DNA of 25,496 nucleotides from Actinomycetes bacterium (GTDB lineage: Bacteria; Actinomycetota; Acidimicrobiia; Acidimicrobiales; RAAP-2), in contig JAJYWG010000169.1 in NCBI GenBank assembly GCA_021791615.1, positions 1-25,496 of the forward strand. The letters are read 5' to 3'. Positions 1 to 6,917 of this stretch are shown here, piece by piece. The notes under the pieces are model-generated. The model was not told the DNA's origin, made no database searches, and saw nothing but the letters and a program-made list of their open reading frames with translations. The position numbers and the translations under genes were made by a program. Position 1 is the first letter of the stretch. Every line of letters begins with the position of its first letter.

Positions 1-63
1 GAACCACCGCCATTGGGTCTGGTAGTGCACGCCTTCTTGCTCAGCCCACTCAAAGAGCTTCAC
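1..63 (-). CDS. tnpA: IS607-family serine recombinase TnpA, N-terminus only
   Basis: The visible 21 codons start at a GTG (63-61) and read on through the window edge without a stop. They encode a MerR-like helix-turn-helix opening with the signature KLFEWAEQEGVHYQTQWRWF, which closely matches the KLSEWA..GVSYKTAWRWF start of IS607-type TnpA. In this family the N-terminal part binds DNA and a C-terminal serine-recombinase domain catalyses excision and insertion. That catalytic domain lies outside the window. The CACGAGG sequence just before the GTG offers a weak ribosome site. The assignment rests on this short but distinctive motif. Confidence 0.8.
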   Translation of the reverse strand, partial: MKLFEWAEQEGVHYQTQWRWF

Positions 64-72
64 CCTCGTGCT

Positions 73-91
73 CTACGACGCATGCTCGTAG
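73..91. repeat. Inverted repeat in the IS607 end
   Basis: CTACGA (73-78) and TCGTAG (86-91) form perfect 6-bp arms around a 7-base spacer. The repeat sits between the IS junction and the tnpA start, where IS607 recombinases bind their ends or where tnpA transcription would be controlled. The function is inferred from position only. It also overlaps the read-through stop codon of the truncated decarboxylase. Confidence 0.45.
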
Positions 92-381
92 ATGTTCAGT
101 GATATCGAAGGTGGCTGTTGGCAACCCTCGTGGCTGGCTCTCACCGAGAAGCTCCCGGCGCCGAACGTCGGGTAGCCGGGGATGTCGACGGTGGCAATGG
201 TGACCTTGACGAGAGGATCGCCCCCCGGTTCCAAAGGAGGCGGGAGAACGGCAGCGATCACCTCGGGGTCGGTGGCGTAGGTGGCGACCAAGGTCGTGGC
301 CCACACGTCCACCGCGGTGGCCTCCACCTCGCGGCTTTGCAATTGCTCCGCCGTTCTCGCTCCGTAACGAACTACGCCCAT
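73..381 (-). pseudogene. Acetoacetate decarboxylase-like protein, truncated by IS607
   Basis: The ATG at 381-379 is preceded by AAGGAG at a 5-base spacing. Residues 1-86 are a normal start of an acetoacetate-decarboxylase-family protein, including LPPPLEP, VDIPGYP and FGAGSFSVRASHEG. Homology then stops and 16 unrelated residues lead to a TAG inside the insertion element. Family members are usually around 250 residues, so roughly two thirds is missing, including the region that would carry the Schiff-base lysine. The gene follows the amidohydrolase by 31 bp on the same strand, so it was the second gene of that operon. The remaining part shows no frameshift or internal stop, suggesting a recent insertion. 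The rest of the gene may lie beyond the element. Confidence 0.78.
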
Positions 382-412
382 GCTCACTCCTTGCTCTCGG
401 TCCCGTTCCCGG

Positions 413-1654
413 TCACCGGGCAACCCCCACGAACGCGGGGCACCGGTCGGCGTCCGCAGGGATCTCCGCCGCAGACAGCGGCTCGGCGATCTCGGCGTGG
501 GTCGGGCCGATGCGGGCCGCCACCGGCGCCAGGAATGCCAGGTCGAACCCGTAGAGCTCGGCGGCGTTGGCGCCCAGCATCAGCGTCGCCTCGGAGGGGT
601 CCACCCCCGAGAACGTGAGGCGCAGGGCCTCCCGGCTGAACGGGTAGCTCGATTCGCGATGGGGATAGTCGCTGCCCCACATGATGCGCTCGACGCCGAC
701 CGCGTGGCGGACCCCCACCTCGGCCGGTCGCATGAAGCTCGATCCGACGTGGCACTGGCGGGCCCAGTACTCGCTGGGTCGGAGCGCGAGCTTCTCCACG
801 ACGGGGTGTCCCCACTCGTACTCCTGGGAGCCTTCGGCCGTGCTCATCCGGTGATGGAAGTAGTCGAGGGTCCCGAGGGTCTCGGGGATCCAGGACGTGC
901 CCTGCTCGGTGAAGACGAATTGCAAGTCGGGATAACGGTCCATCACGCCGCCGAAGACCAAGTGCCAGAAGGCTCGGTGCGCCCACCACGTCACTTCCAG
1001 GAGGAAGGTGACCTCGTCGATCGGCTGGTCGCCCAGCGGGGGGACGGCGCTCCCGCTGTGGTGGTTGATGGGGAGCCCGGTCTCGGCGCAGGCCCGCCAG
1101 ATCGGTTCGTACTCGGGCGAGTACAAGGGAGGGAGGCCCGAGCCCGGCGGCGTCCCGGGCAGCAGGATGCCGCCTTTCAGGCCGGCGCTCGCCGCCCAGT
1201 GGATCTCGGCCACCGCGGCGTCGATGTCGTGGAGCATGATCTGCGCGATGCCCGCCCGGCGGCCTGGCGTGGCCGCGCAGAAGTCGACGAGCCAGCGGTT
1301 GTGGGCCTGGAGCCCGGCCCAGCGAAGGGCCAGGTCTCCATCGCTCGCCCCCGGCGCCTGGGTCTTGAGGGAAGGCTCGGGGTAGAAGGGAGGGATGGTG
1401 TTGGGGAAGATGACCTCCGCGGCGATCCCGTCGCTGTCCATCTCAGCCAGCCGGCGGTCGGAGTCCCAGTTGCGGCTCCCGTCCTCGCCGAGCAGGTCGG
1501 CGTACGGGATCGCATAGGTGCGGGCCCACTCGTCGAACGCCGCGTGGTAGCGCTGCTCGAGGTAGCCGCGGTACTGGTGCAGATCGGCGCCGGCGTGGCA
1601 GTCGGCCGAGATGACGGTGTAGCGCTCCTGTGTCGTCGTTCCCATCGCAGGCAC
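413..1654 (-). CDS. Amidohydrolase family 2 (ACMSD-like) metal-dependent hydrolase/decarboxylase
   Basis: This 413-residue protein has the hallmarks of the amidohydrolase-2 (PF04909) TIM barrel: an N-terminal strand with DCHAG (about residues 18-22), the central GLPINHHSG segment with the mid-barrel histidines, and the late IMWGSDYPHRES motif with the catalytic aspartate. Relatives either hydrolyse C-N bonds or decarboxylate aromatic or keto acids, so the substrate cannot be named. The GTG start at 1654 is preferred because GAGG lies 5 bases upstream; an ATG at 1645 has poorer spacing. It is the first gene of an operon with the truncated decarboxylase and is divergent from a TetR regulator. 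The operator-like palindrome is only 15 bp upstream of its start, so TetR control is likely. Confidence 0.88.
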   Translation of the reverse strand: MPAMGTTTQERYTVISADCHAGADLHQYRGYLEQRYHAAFDEWARTYAIPYADLLGEDGSRNWDSDRRLAEMDSDGIAAEVIFPNTIPPFYPEPSLKTQAPGASDGDLALRWAGLQAHNRWLVDFCAATPGRRAGIAQIMLHDIDAAVAEIHWAASAGLKGGILLPGTPPGSGLPPLYSPEYEPIWRACAETGLPINHHSGSAVPPLGDQPIDEVTFLLEVTWWAHRAFWHLVFGGVMDRYPDLQFVFTEQGTSWIPETLGTLDYFHHRMSTAEGSQEYEWGHPVVEKLALRPSEYWARQCHVGSSFMRPAEVGVRHAVGVERIMWGSDYPHRESSYPFSREALRLTFSGVDPSEATLMLGANAAELYGFDLAFLAPVAARIGPTHAEIAEPLSAAEIPADADRCPAFVGVAR

Positions 1655-1669
1655 CCCATCCTCTCAGCC

Positions 1670-1684
1670 TGTAACATCGTTACA
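1670..1684. promoter_or_regulatory. TetR operator palindrome with embedded -10 box
   Basis: TGTAAC-ATC-GTTACA is a perfect 6-bp palindrome with a 3-base centre, the usual form of a TetR-family operator. It lies in the 29-bp gap between the divergent amidohydrolase and TetR genes, and its last base is the A of the TetR ATG. TAACAT (1672-1677) inside it fits the actinobacterial TANNNT -10 box and ends 6 bases before the ATG, as in leaderless transcripts. Repressor binding would cover the tetR promoter and sit just upstream of the amidohydrolase ribosome site. Confidence 0.75.
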
Positions 1685-2460
1685 TGGCTGGGGCCGGGCA
1701 TCAAGGGGGGGCAGGACGCGCCGCGCCCCGGCGGCCGGGGCCGGCGGCTGCCGGCAGGAGCCGCGACGCCGGGCTCTCTCGCGCTCAGGTGCTGGATGCC
1801 GCCATGGAGATCCTCGTCACCGAAGGGATGCCGGGGCTCACTGTGCGTGGGCTGGCGGCGAAGCTCGGCGTGGCGGTGACGGCTGTCTATTGGCATGTCG
1901 GGGACAAGCAGGCACTCGTCGACGGTTTGGTGGAGCGCATCATCGACCAGTTCAGCGCCGTGACCGTGTCCGTACGGGGCACGACCCACGAGGAGCGGCT
2001 GCTGTCGTTGGCCCGCTCGCTCCGCCGGTCGCTGCTGGACCAGGCCGACCTGGTCAACGTCGTGCATCGCCAGGGAAGGATCGCGGCGCTGTTCCAGCCG
2101 GCCCGGCGGGCCGTGGTCGCCGAGCTGGTCGATGCCGGCCTGGACGGGCCCGCAGTCGCCCTCGGCGCCCAGGCGATCATCAAGCTGGTGGTGGGATCGG
2201 TGCTGCTGGACCGCCAGGTGGACCGCCAGCCGGCCCAGCACGAGGAGCTCGCCGATCCGTGGGGGACCGGCGACCTGCCCGGTGCCCCGGACCTCTTCGC
2301 CTCCCTCACGCGGCCGGTGGACCAAGAGACGGTCTTCGTCTACTCGCTGCGAGCACTGGTCGGCGCAGTGCTGGGCGGCCTCACGACGGCTCGCAGTTCG
2401 GAGACGGCGCGTGCTTCCGAGACCGGTCCCCGACGAGTGGGCCGGCGCGGGCAACAATGA
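1684..2460 (+). CDS. TetR-family transcriptional regulator
   Basis: This is a 258-residue regulator. A low-complexity basic N-terminal tail of about 30 residues precedes the TetR DNA-binding helices (LSRAQVLDAAMEIL, then the helix-turn-helix LTVRGLAAKLGVAVTAVYWH around residues 52-71, then DKQALVD). The rest is an all-helical ligand-binding domain, and the last 25 residues are probably disordered. The ATG at 1684 has no Shine-Dalgarno sequence, but a TANNNT box ends 6 bases upstream, so a leaderless mRNA is plausible. The start codon touches the operator, which implies autorepression as well as control of the divergent amidohydrolase operon. The stop overlaps the next gene by ATGA. The ligand is unknown. 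Confidence 0.9.
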   Translation: MAGAGHQGGAGRAAPRRPGPAAAGRSRDAGLSRAQVLDAAMEILVTEGMPGLTVRGLAAKLGVAVTAVYWHVGDKQALVDGLVERIIDQFSAVTVSVRGTTHEERLLSLARSLRRSLLDQADLVNVVHRQGRIAALFQPARRAVVAELVDAGLDGPAVALGAQAIIKLVVGSVLLDRQVDRQPAQHEELADPWGTGDLPGAPDLFASLTRPVDQETVFVYSLRALVGAVLGGLTTARSSETARASETGPRRVGRRGQQ

Positions 2461-3239
2461 GGGCTATGCCCCACGACGAGCTCTTCTCCCTCGACGGCAA
2501 GACGGCCTTGGTCACCGGCGGTTCCCGTGGGATCGGGCGGATGATCGCCACCGGGCTGGTCGAGGCCGGCGCCGCCGTGTACGTGGCGTCGCGCAAGGTC
2601 GAAGACTGCGAGTCCGTCGCCGCCGAGCTCTCCCGCCACGGCAGTTGCACTGCCCTCGGGGCGAACCTGTCGACCGAGGACGGGTGCCGGGCTCTGGCTG
2701 AGGCGCTGGCCGAGCGCGAGTCCCGGCTGGACATCCTGGTCAACAACGCGGGTGCGACCTGGGGCGCCCCCCTCGAGGAGTTCGACGAAGCGGCATGGGA
2801 GCGAGTGCTGGCACTCAACGTGAAAGGCGTCTTCCACCTGACCAAGTTCCTCATTCCTTTGCTGCACGCCGCCGGCACCCAGGAAGACCCGGCACGGATC
2901 ATCAACATCGGTTCGATCGACGGGATCCATGTTCCGGTCTTGGAGACGTACTCCTACTCCGCGTCCAAAGCCGCCGTCCACCAGCTCACCCGCCACCTGG
3001 CACGGAGGCTGGCACCGGTGATCACGGTGAATGCCATCGCGCCGGGGCCGTTCGAGTCCAAGATGATGGCTGCCACCTTGGCGACCTTTGGCGAGCAGAT
3101 TGCCGCGGCCGCCCCGCTCAAACGGATCGGGCGCCCCGACGACATGGCCGGTACGGCCGTCTTCCTGGCGTCGCGGGCCGGGTCGTACCTGACCGGCGCC
3201 GTGATCCCCGTGGACGGCGGCATCGCCACCGTCGGCTGA
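2457..3239 (+). CDS. Short-chain dehydrogenase/reductase (RhlG/FabG-like)
   Basis: This 260-residue classical SDR shows the cofactor motif TGGSRGIG (residues 20-27), NNAG (96-99), catalytic Ser143 in IGSIDG, and Tyr157/Lys161 in YSASK. The late segment GRPDDMAGTAVFLAS and the C-terminal GAVIPVDGG are typical. The SRK after the second strand suggests NADPH preference. Overall similarity is to the RhlG-type 3-oxoacyl reductases, but the real substrate is probably set by the neighbouring amidohydrolase pathway. Its ATG overlaps the tetR stop as ATGA, indicating translational coupling; another in-frame ATG at 2466 is possible. It would be co-repressed with tetR. Confidence 0.9.
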   Translation: MRAMPHDELFSLDGKTALVTGGSRGIGRMIATGLVEAGAAVYVASRKVEDCESVAAELSRHGSCTALGANLSTEDGCRALAEALAERESRLDILVNNAGATWGAPLEEFDEAAWERVLALNVKGVFHLTKFLIPLLHAAGTQEDPARIINIGSIDGIHVPVLETYSYSASKAAVHQLTRHLARRLAPVITVNAIAPGPFESKMMAATLATFGEQIAAAAPLKRIGRPDDMAGTAVFLASRAGSYLTGAVIPVDGGIATVG

Positions 3240-3273
3240 GCGCCGGCCTCCCCGTGTCGGGAGCCCGGTCCCA

Positions 3274-3377
3274 GGTTCCCTGCCTCGGGTTCCCTGCCTC
3301 GGGTTCCCTGCCTCGGGTTCCCTGCCTCGGGTTCCCTGCCTCGGGTTCCCTGCCTCGGGTTCCCTGCCTCGGGTTCC
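3274..3377. repeat. Tandem 14-bp array (7 copies)
   Basis: Seven identical copies of GGTTCCCTGCCTCG run from 3274 to 3371, followed by a 6-base partial copy. The array lies in the 310-bp gap between the SDR and the phosphate transporter, upstream of the PHO-box-like site. Identical copies point to recent slippage expansion. No open frame in it has a ribosome site, so it is taken as non-coding. Confidence 0.92.
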
Positions 3378-3402
3378 GGGCGCCGAGCCCCCTGGCGCGG
3401 TG

Positions 3403-3424
3403 GTTCACTTCGAGTTCACCTTCA
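3403..3424 (+). promoter_or_regulatory. PHO box-like direct repeat
   Basis: GTTCACTTCGA (3403-3413) is followed directly by GTTCACCTTCA (3414-3424), giving two units with an 11-bp period. This matches the actinobacterial PHO box bound by PhoP (or RegX3), which consists of 11-bp repeats beginning GTTCAC. A degraded third unit may follow at 3425-3435. The site is about 125 bp upstream of a gene that independently looks like a phosphate symporter, so phosphate-starvation induction is likely. No convincing -10 box could be chosen. Confidence 0.7.
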
Positions 3425-3501
3425 TTTTCCCCTCCGGTCTCGCTCCTATCGCATCCTGGTAACCCTTGTCGGTCATCGTGTCGGTGAGATCAGCACGGAG
3501 A

Positions 3502-3522
3502 GCGTCGTGAAGTTCACGACGC
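3502..3522. repeat. Inverted repeat in the transporter leader
   Basis: GCGTCGTGAA and TTCACGACGC are perfect 10-bp arms around a single G. In RNA this folds as an 8-bp stem with an AAGTT loop, 9 bases before the GA-rich ribosome site of the phosphate transporter. It could be an operator or a leader hairpin affecting translation. The rest of the 3240-3549 gap holds only the tandem array and the PHO-box-like site. Confidence 0.55.
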
Positions 3523-3549
3523 GACGCGACGAGGAGGAGGAGGTCCACA

Positions 3550-5028
3550 GTGGGCGAATCGATGGCGACCATCACCGAGCTCTACCGACCTTTGGACGAG
3601 GCCGAAGTCGGCAAGAAGCACTGGCTCACCGTGTTCACGGCGGGGATGGGCTTCTTCACCGATGCCTACGACCTGTTCATCATCGGGACGGTGACGGTGA
3701 TCCTCACCCCGATCTTCCACCTGAGCACCAACCAGATCTCCCTCCTCAACTCGATCTCGCTCCTCGCCTCGGTGGCCGGCGCCCTCACGTTCGGCAAGCT
3801 GATGGACATGTGGGGCCGCAAGCGCATGTACGGCGTCGAAGTGGCGATCCTGGTGCTCGGTGCGCTGCTGTGCGCGTTTGCCTGGAACTTCACCTCGCTG
3901 TTCATCTTCCGGCTGCTCGTCGGCTACGGCGTCGGCGGCGACTACGCGACCTCGGCGGTGATCACCTCGGAGTACGCGAACCGCAAGTCCCGAGGCCGGC
4001 TCGTCGGGTCGGTGTTCGCGATGCAGGGCCTGGGGCTGCTCGCAGGTCCGGCCATCGCCTCGATCTTCCTCGGGGCGGGGGTGCCCAACGACGTGGCTTG
4101 GAGGCTGATGCTCGGGATCGGCGCCATCCCGGCAGCATCGGTCATCTACCTGCGCCGCCGGATCCGGGAGACCCCCCGCTACACCATGAGCGTGCAGGGG
4201 GATGCGGCGACCACGGCCAAGACGGTGGAGTGGGTGACCGGCGAGCAGCCGGCCGTCCGGCTGAACGGCGGTGGCACCGGCTCGCCGACCCGAGCCGACG
4301 CGCCCGGACAGGTGGGCGTCGCACCGATCGGCTCCAGCGCGGCCGGTGCCGGCATGCGCCAGAAGCTCACCTCCCGGCCTTTCCTCCTCCGCCTCATCGG
4401 CACGGCCGGGAGTTGGTTCCTCCTCGATATCGCCTTCTACGGGAACTCGGTGTCGAGCCCTCTCATCCTCAAGCTGCTCCAGCCCAAGGGCACGCTGCTC
4501 GACCACACGCTGATCTCGCTCGCCATATTCGCCATCGCGGCGTTCCCGGGGTACTGGGTGGCGGTCTTCTTGATGGACCGGATCGGGCGGCGCCGCATCC
4601 AGTGGCAGGGCTTCGTCGTCATGGCGATCGCCTTCGGGCTGATATGGCTCCTCCCAGACGGCGCGACGGCGATCGGCGTGTTCCTCCCCCTGTTCGCCAT
4701 CAGCTACTTCTTCATCGAGTTCGGGCCGAACGTCACCACCTTCGTGTTCCCCTCGGAGGTCTTCCCGACCTCGGTCCGGGGTACCGGGGATGGCATCTCG
4801 GCTGGATGCGGCAAGTTTGGGGCGTTCCTCGGGGCCCTCTTGGTGCCGCACCTCCTGACCTCGGTGGGCATCAGCGGGGTCATGGGGATCATGGCCGGCG
4901 TCTCGGTCGTCGGAGTCGCGCTCACCCTGGTGGCGCTGCCCGAGCCCAAGGGCCAGACCCTGGAGGCCTCTGCCGCCGAGATCGAGCCCGAGCCGGCCGT
5001 CGCCGCTGCCGCGGCCTCCATCGGCTGA
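3550..5028 (+). CDS. MFS phosphate:H+ symporter (PHS family)
   Basis: This is a 492-residue, 12-helix transporter of the major facilitator superfamily, with a long loop around residues 205-275 between the two halves. It carries the phosphate-symporter signature GFFTDAYDLF (Asp41 is the likely proton-coupling residue) and GGDY (Asp131, Tyr132). It also has Gln159 in AMQG and Trp289, Asp293 and Tyr297 in WFLLDIAFYG. These match the phosphate-binding set described for the fungal transporter PiPT. The GTG at 3550 is chosen because a strong GGAGGAGGAGGT ends 5 bases upstream; an ATG at 3562 is the alternative. The PHO-box-like site upstream supports phosphate uptake. The Ala/Glu-rich C-terminus is probably a disordered cytoplasmic tail. 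Confidence 0.9.
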   Translation: MGESMATITELYRPLDEAEVGKKHWLTVFTAGMGFFTDAYDLFIIGTVTVILTPIFHLSTNQISLLNSISLLASVAGALTFGKLMDMWGRKRMYGVEVAILVLGALLCAFAWNFTSLFIFRLLVGYGVGGDYATSAVITSEYANRKSRGRLVGSVFAMQGLGLLAGPAIASIFLGAGVPNDVAWRLMLGIGAIPAASVIYLRRRIRETPRYTMSVQGDAATTAKTVEWVTGEQPAVRLNGGGTGSPTRADAPGQVGVAPIGSSAAGAGMRQKLTSRPFLLRLIGTAGSWFLLDIAFYGNSVSSPLILKLLQPKGTLLDHTLISLAIFAIAAFPGYWVAVFLMDRIGRRRIQWQGFVVMAIAFGLIWLLPDGATAIGVFLPLFAISYFFIEFGPNVTTFVFPSEVFPTSVRGTGDGISAGCGKFGAFLGALLVPHLLTSVGISGVMGIMAGVSVVGVALTLVALPEPKGQTLEASAAEIEPEPAVAAAAASIG

Positions 5029-5049
5029 CCGGGCGGGCGGCCTGCGGGC

Positions 5050-5092
5050 GGGTCAACCGGGCGGGCAGGTCAGCCGGGCGGGCGGGTCAGCC
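5050..5092. repeat. Tandem 17-bp repeat (2.5 copies)
   Basis: Two full units of RGGTCARCCGGGCGGGC (5050-5066, 5067-5083) and a half unit follow the phosphate transporter stop. The preceding 20 bp are also built of GGGCGG blocks. The repeat lies in the convergent gap before purU; no function is visible. Confidence 0.7.
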
Positions 5093-5140
5093 GCCTCACG
5101 AACTTCGTCGGGCGGTGCGAGCTTCGGGGTGTAGAGCCCG

Positions 5141-5196
5141 CGGTGTGCGGGACTCGGTGCGCGGGCCTCGGTGTGCGGGCCTCGGTGTGCGGGCCG
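5141..5196. repeat. Tandem 14-bp repeat (4 copies)
   Basis: Four units of CGGTGTGCGGGCCT, with one or two changes each, end 4 bp before the purU stop codon. The period equals that of the arrays at 3274 and 6164, although the unit sequence differs. Confidence 0.85.
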
Positions 5197-5199
5197 CCG

Positions 5200-6084
5200 T
5201 CAGGTGAATACGACGGTGCGGGCGCCGTTGACGAGGACCCGGTCCTCGAGGTGCCAGCGCAGCCCTCTCGCAAGCACGGTGCGCTCGATGTCACGTCCGA
5301 TGCGGAGCAGGTCGTCCACCGAGTCGGTGTGGTCGATCCGGCGGGTGTCCTGCTCGATGATCGGTCCCGCGTCCAAGTCGGCGGTGACGTAGTGGCAAGT
5401 CGCGCCGATGAGCTTCACCCCGCGTTCGAACGCTTGGTGGTACGGCTTCGCTCCGGCGAACGAGGGGAGGAAGCTGTGGTGGATATTCAAGATCCTGCCC
5501 CGGTAGCGGTCGCAGAGCGCGGCCGGGATGATCTGCATGTAGCGGGCCAGCACCATGACGTCGCCGCCCGCCTCTTCGAAGATGCGGGCGATCTCCTCGA
5601 ACGCGTCCTGCCGGTCGCTGTCGGCGATCGCCGAGTGGCCGGCCGGCATCGGCACATGGTGATAGGCGATGCCGTGCCATTCCACCGTCGCTCTCAGTGT
5701 CTCGTGGTTGGAGATGACGCAGGGAATGTCGCAGTCCAAATCGCCGCTGCGCCATCGGTAGAGCAGGTCGACCAGGCAGTGGTCCTCCTGGCTGACGCAG
5801 ATGACGACCCGCTTGCGAATGTCGGTGTCCGAGAGGTGCCACGACATGTCGAACTCTTCGGCCACCGGGACGAAGCGCTCGCGAAATCCGTCCGGACCGA
5901 ACGGGAGCGTCTCGGCGATCACCTCGATCCGGAGGAAAAATCGTCCGGTGGACAGGTCTCCGTGCTGGGCGGCCTCGAGCACCCAGCCACCGTTCTCGGC
6001 GATGAACCCACTCACAGCCGCGACGATGCCGGTGCGGTCCGGGCAGGTGACCGTCAGCACGTATCGCCGCATGTCCTCCATCAT
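5200..6084 (-). CDS. purU: Formyltetrahydrofolate deformylase
   Basis: PurU hydrolyses 10-formyl-tetrahydrofolate to formate and tetrahydrofolate, balancing the one-carbon pool and supplying formate for purine synthesis. The N-terminal ACT domain begins YVLTVTCPDRTGIVAAVSGF. The C-terminal formyltransferase fold carries the catalytic Asn-His-Asp set in NIHHSFLPSF and YVTADLDAGPIIEQD, plus the ARYMQIIP helix. At about 294 residues the length is normal. Three ATGs (6084, 6081, 6072) are possible: 6072 aligns best with other PurU starts, but its GGAGG is only 2 bases away, so the upstream pair is kept. It stands alone, divergent from a small membrane-protein gene. Confidence 0.93.
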   Translation of the reverse strand: MMEDMRRYVLTVTCPDRTGIVAAVSGFIAENGGWVLEAAQHGDLSTGRFFLRIEVIAETLPFGPDGFRERFVPVAEEFDMSWHLSDTDIRKRVVICVSQEDHCLVDLLYRWRSGDLDCDIPCVISNHETLRATVEWHGIAYHHVPMPAGHSAIADSDRQDAFEEIARIFEEAGGDVMVLARYMQIIPAALCDRYRGRILNIHHSFLPSFAGAKPYHQAFERGVKLIGATCHYVTADLDAGPIIEQDTRRIDHTDSVDDLLRIGRDIERTVLARGLRWHLEDRVLVNGARTVVFT

Positions 6085-6163
6085 TCCCGATCGGCGTGGT
6101 GGTACGGGCGGGGTCGCGCCCACGTGCCGGGCTGAGCGCGAGGAGGCATACGTGTGAGCCAGC

Positions 6164-6261
6164 GCCGGCGCGCTGGGGCCGGCACGCTGGAGCCGGCGCG
6201 CTGGAGGTGACGAGTTGGAGCCGGCGCGCTGGCGGTGACGAGTTGGAGCCGGCCCGCTGGA
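6164..6261. repeat. Tandem 14-bp array (7 units, two unit types)
   Basis: Seven 14-bp units fill 98 bp. GCCGGCGCGCTGGA and close variants occupy units 1, 2, 3, 5 and 7, while GGTGACGAGTTGGA occupies units 4 and 6, producing a 28-bp higher-order repeat. The array lies in the 260-bp gap between divergent purU and the membrane-protein gene, so promoters for both must sit beside or within it. Nothing else is evident in this gap. Confidence 0.88.
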
Positions 6262-6344
6262 GGCGGCACCAGGAGCTCGGAAGCCATGATGTCCGGCAGC
6301 ACCGGGCCGGATCGGTCGGCCGGGACCAGGCGAGGAGGCAGGTC

Positions 6345-6824
6345 GTGACAGCGCCCACTATCTACGAGTACGTTCCCCACGAGCGCACCCAGACCAAGCT
6401 GGGAGGTGCCGGCAGCCCGCGGGAGGCCGGGAGCGGCCGCCCGCGGGCCACTCCGGTGCTGGTTCGGTTCAACGCGTGGCTCGCGGTCCGGGTCACCAAC
6501 GGGGTGGGCACGATGTGGTGCGCCTACGCGTTCGCCGCCCTGGCGCTGGTCAGCCTGCCGTCCGCGATCGACGCACACAGCGCGGTCGTGCTCGTGTCGT
6601 GGATCTCCCAGACCTTTCTCCAGCTCGTGCTGCTGTCAGTCGTCCTCGTCGGACAGAACATCTTGGCGAGCGAAGCCGAGAGGCGTGCCGACGCCACGTC
6701 GCGCGACGCCGACGCCGTCCTCCACGAGGCATTCAAGCTCCAAGAGCACTTGGGGGCCCAGGATCACGTCCTGCGAGAGCTGGTCGACCGGCTTGCGAGC
6801 GTGGAAGGACGGCTCGCTACCTGA
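6345..6824 (+). CDS. Small two-helix membrane protein, DUF1003-like
   Basis: The GTG at 6345 follows AGGAGG with a 7-base spacer, which decides the start against a longer upstream frame running through the tandem array. The 159-residue product has a polar N-terminal segment, two hydrophobic helices (about residues 53-75 and 80-103), and a charged C-terminal helix beginning QNILASEAERRADA and continuing as a likely coiled coil. The helix-turn-helix-QN-charged tail layout resembles DUF1003 proteins, whose function is unknown. The similarity is by pattern, not a confirmed family match. It stands alone between purU and amt. Confidence 0.75.
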   Translation: MTAPTIYEYVPHERTQTKLGGAGSPREAGSGRPRATPVLVRFNAWLAVRVTNGVGTMWCAYAFAALALVSLPSAIDAHSAVVLVSWISQTFLQLVLLSVVLVGQNILASEAERRADATSRDADAVLHEAFKLQEHLGAQDHVLRELVDRLASVEGRLAT

Positions 6825-6853
6825 ACGGCGGTCCTCCGCAGCGTCCAAGAGCA

Positions 6854-6917
6854 CCCGTTAGAGCGTGTGCCCGTCAGAGCGTGTGCCCGTCAGAGCGCGC
6901 ACCCGTCAGACCGTGTG
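6854..6917. repeat. Tandem 16-bp repeat overlapping the amt stop
   Basis: Four units of CCCGTCAGAGCGTGTG with small changes cover 6854-6917. The last unit lies inside the amt gene on the opposite strand and supplies its final His-Thr-Val codons and TGA stop. The array otherwise fills the gap between two convergent genes. Confidence 0.88.

Larger units (their letters stand above)
1..126 (-). mobile_element. IS607-family insertion sequence, end fragment
   Basis: This is the transposase-proximal end of an IS607-type element that continues beyond the left edge. It is recognised from the start of its recombinase gene (positions 63 to 1, minus strand) and from the abrupt loss of acetoacetate-decarboxylase homology near 124-127. 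IS607 elements are known to insert at GG dinucleotides without target duplication, and the interrupted gene reads GAGGG at the junction (minus strand), which agrees. About 60 bp separate the junction from the transposase start, typical of an IS607 end. The exact boundary is uncertain by a few bases, and the second gene (tnpB) would lie outside the window. Confidence 0.72.

Noticed and set aside
380..1879. Long plus-strand open frame opposite the amidohydrolase
   Set aside because: It is a GC-rich shadow of a gene with clear family motifs; there is no ribosome site and the product is low-complexity Arg/Gly/Ala.
3274..3377. CRISPR array
   Set aside because: The units are contiguous 14-mers with no spacers; the other arrays in the window are also spacerless and no cas gene is present.
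5143..6135. 330-codon plus-strand frame opposite purU
   Set aside because: It runs through a tandem array and then mirrors purU; it has no recognisable domain, and purU is unambiguous.
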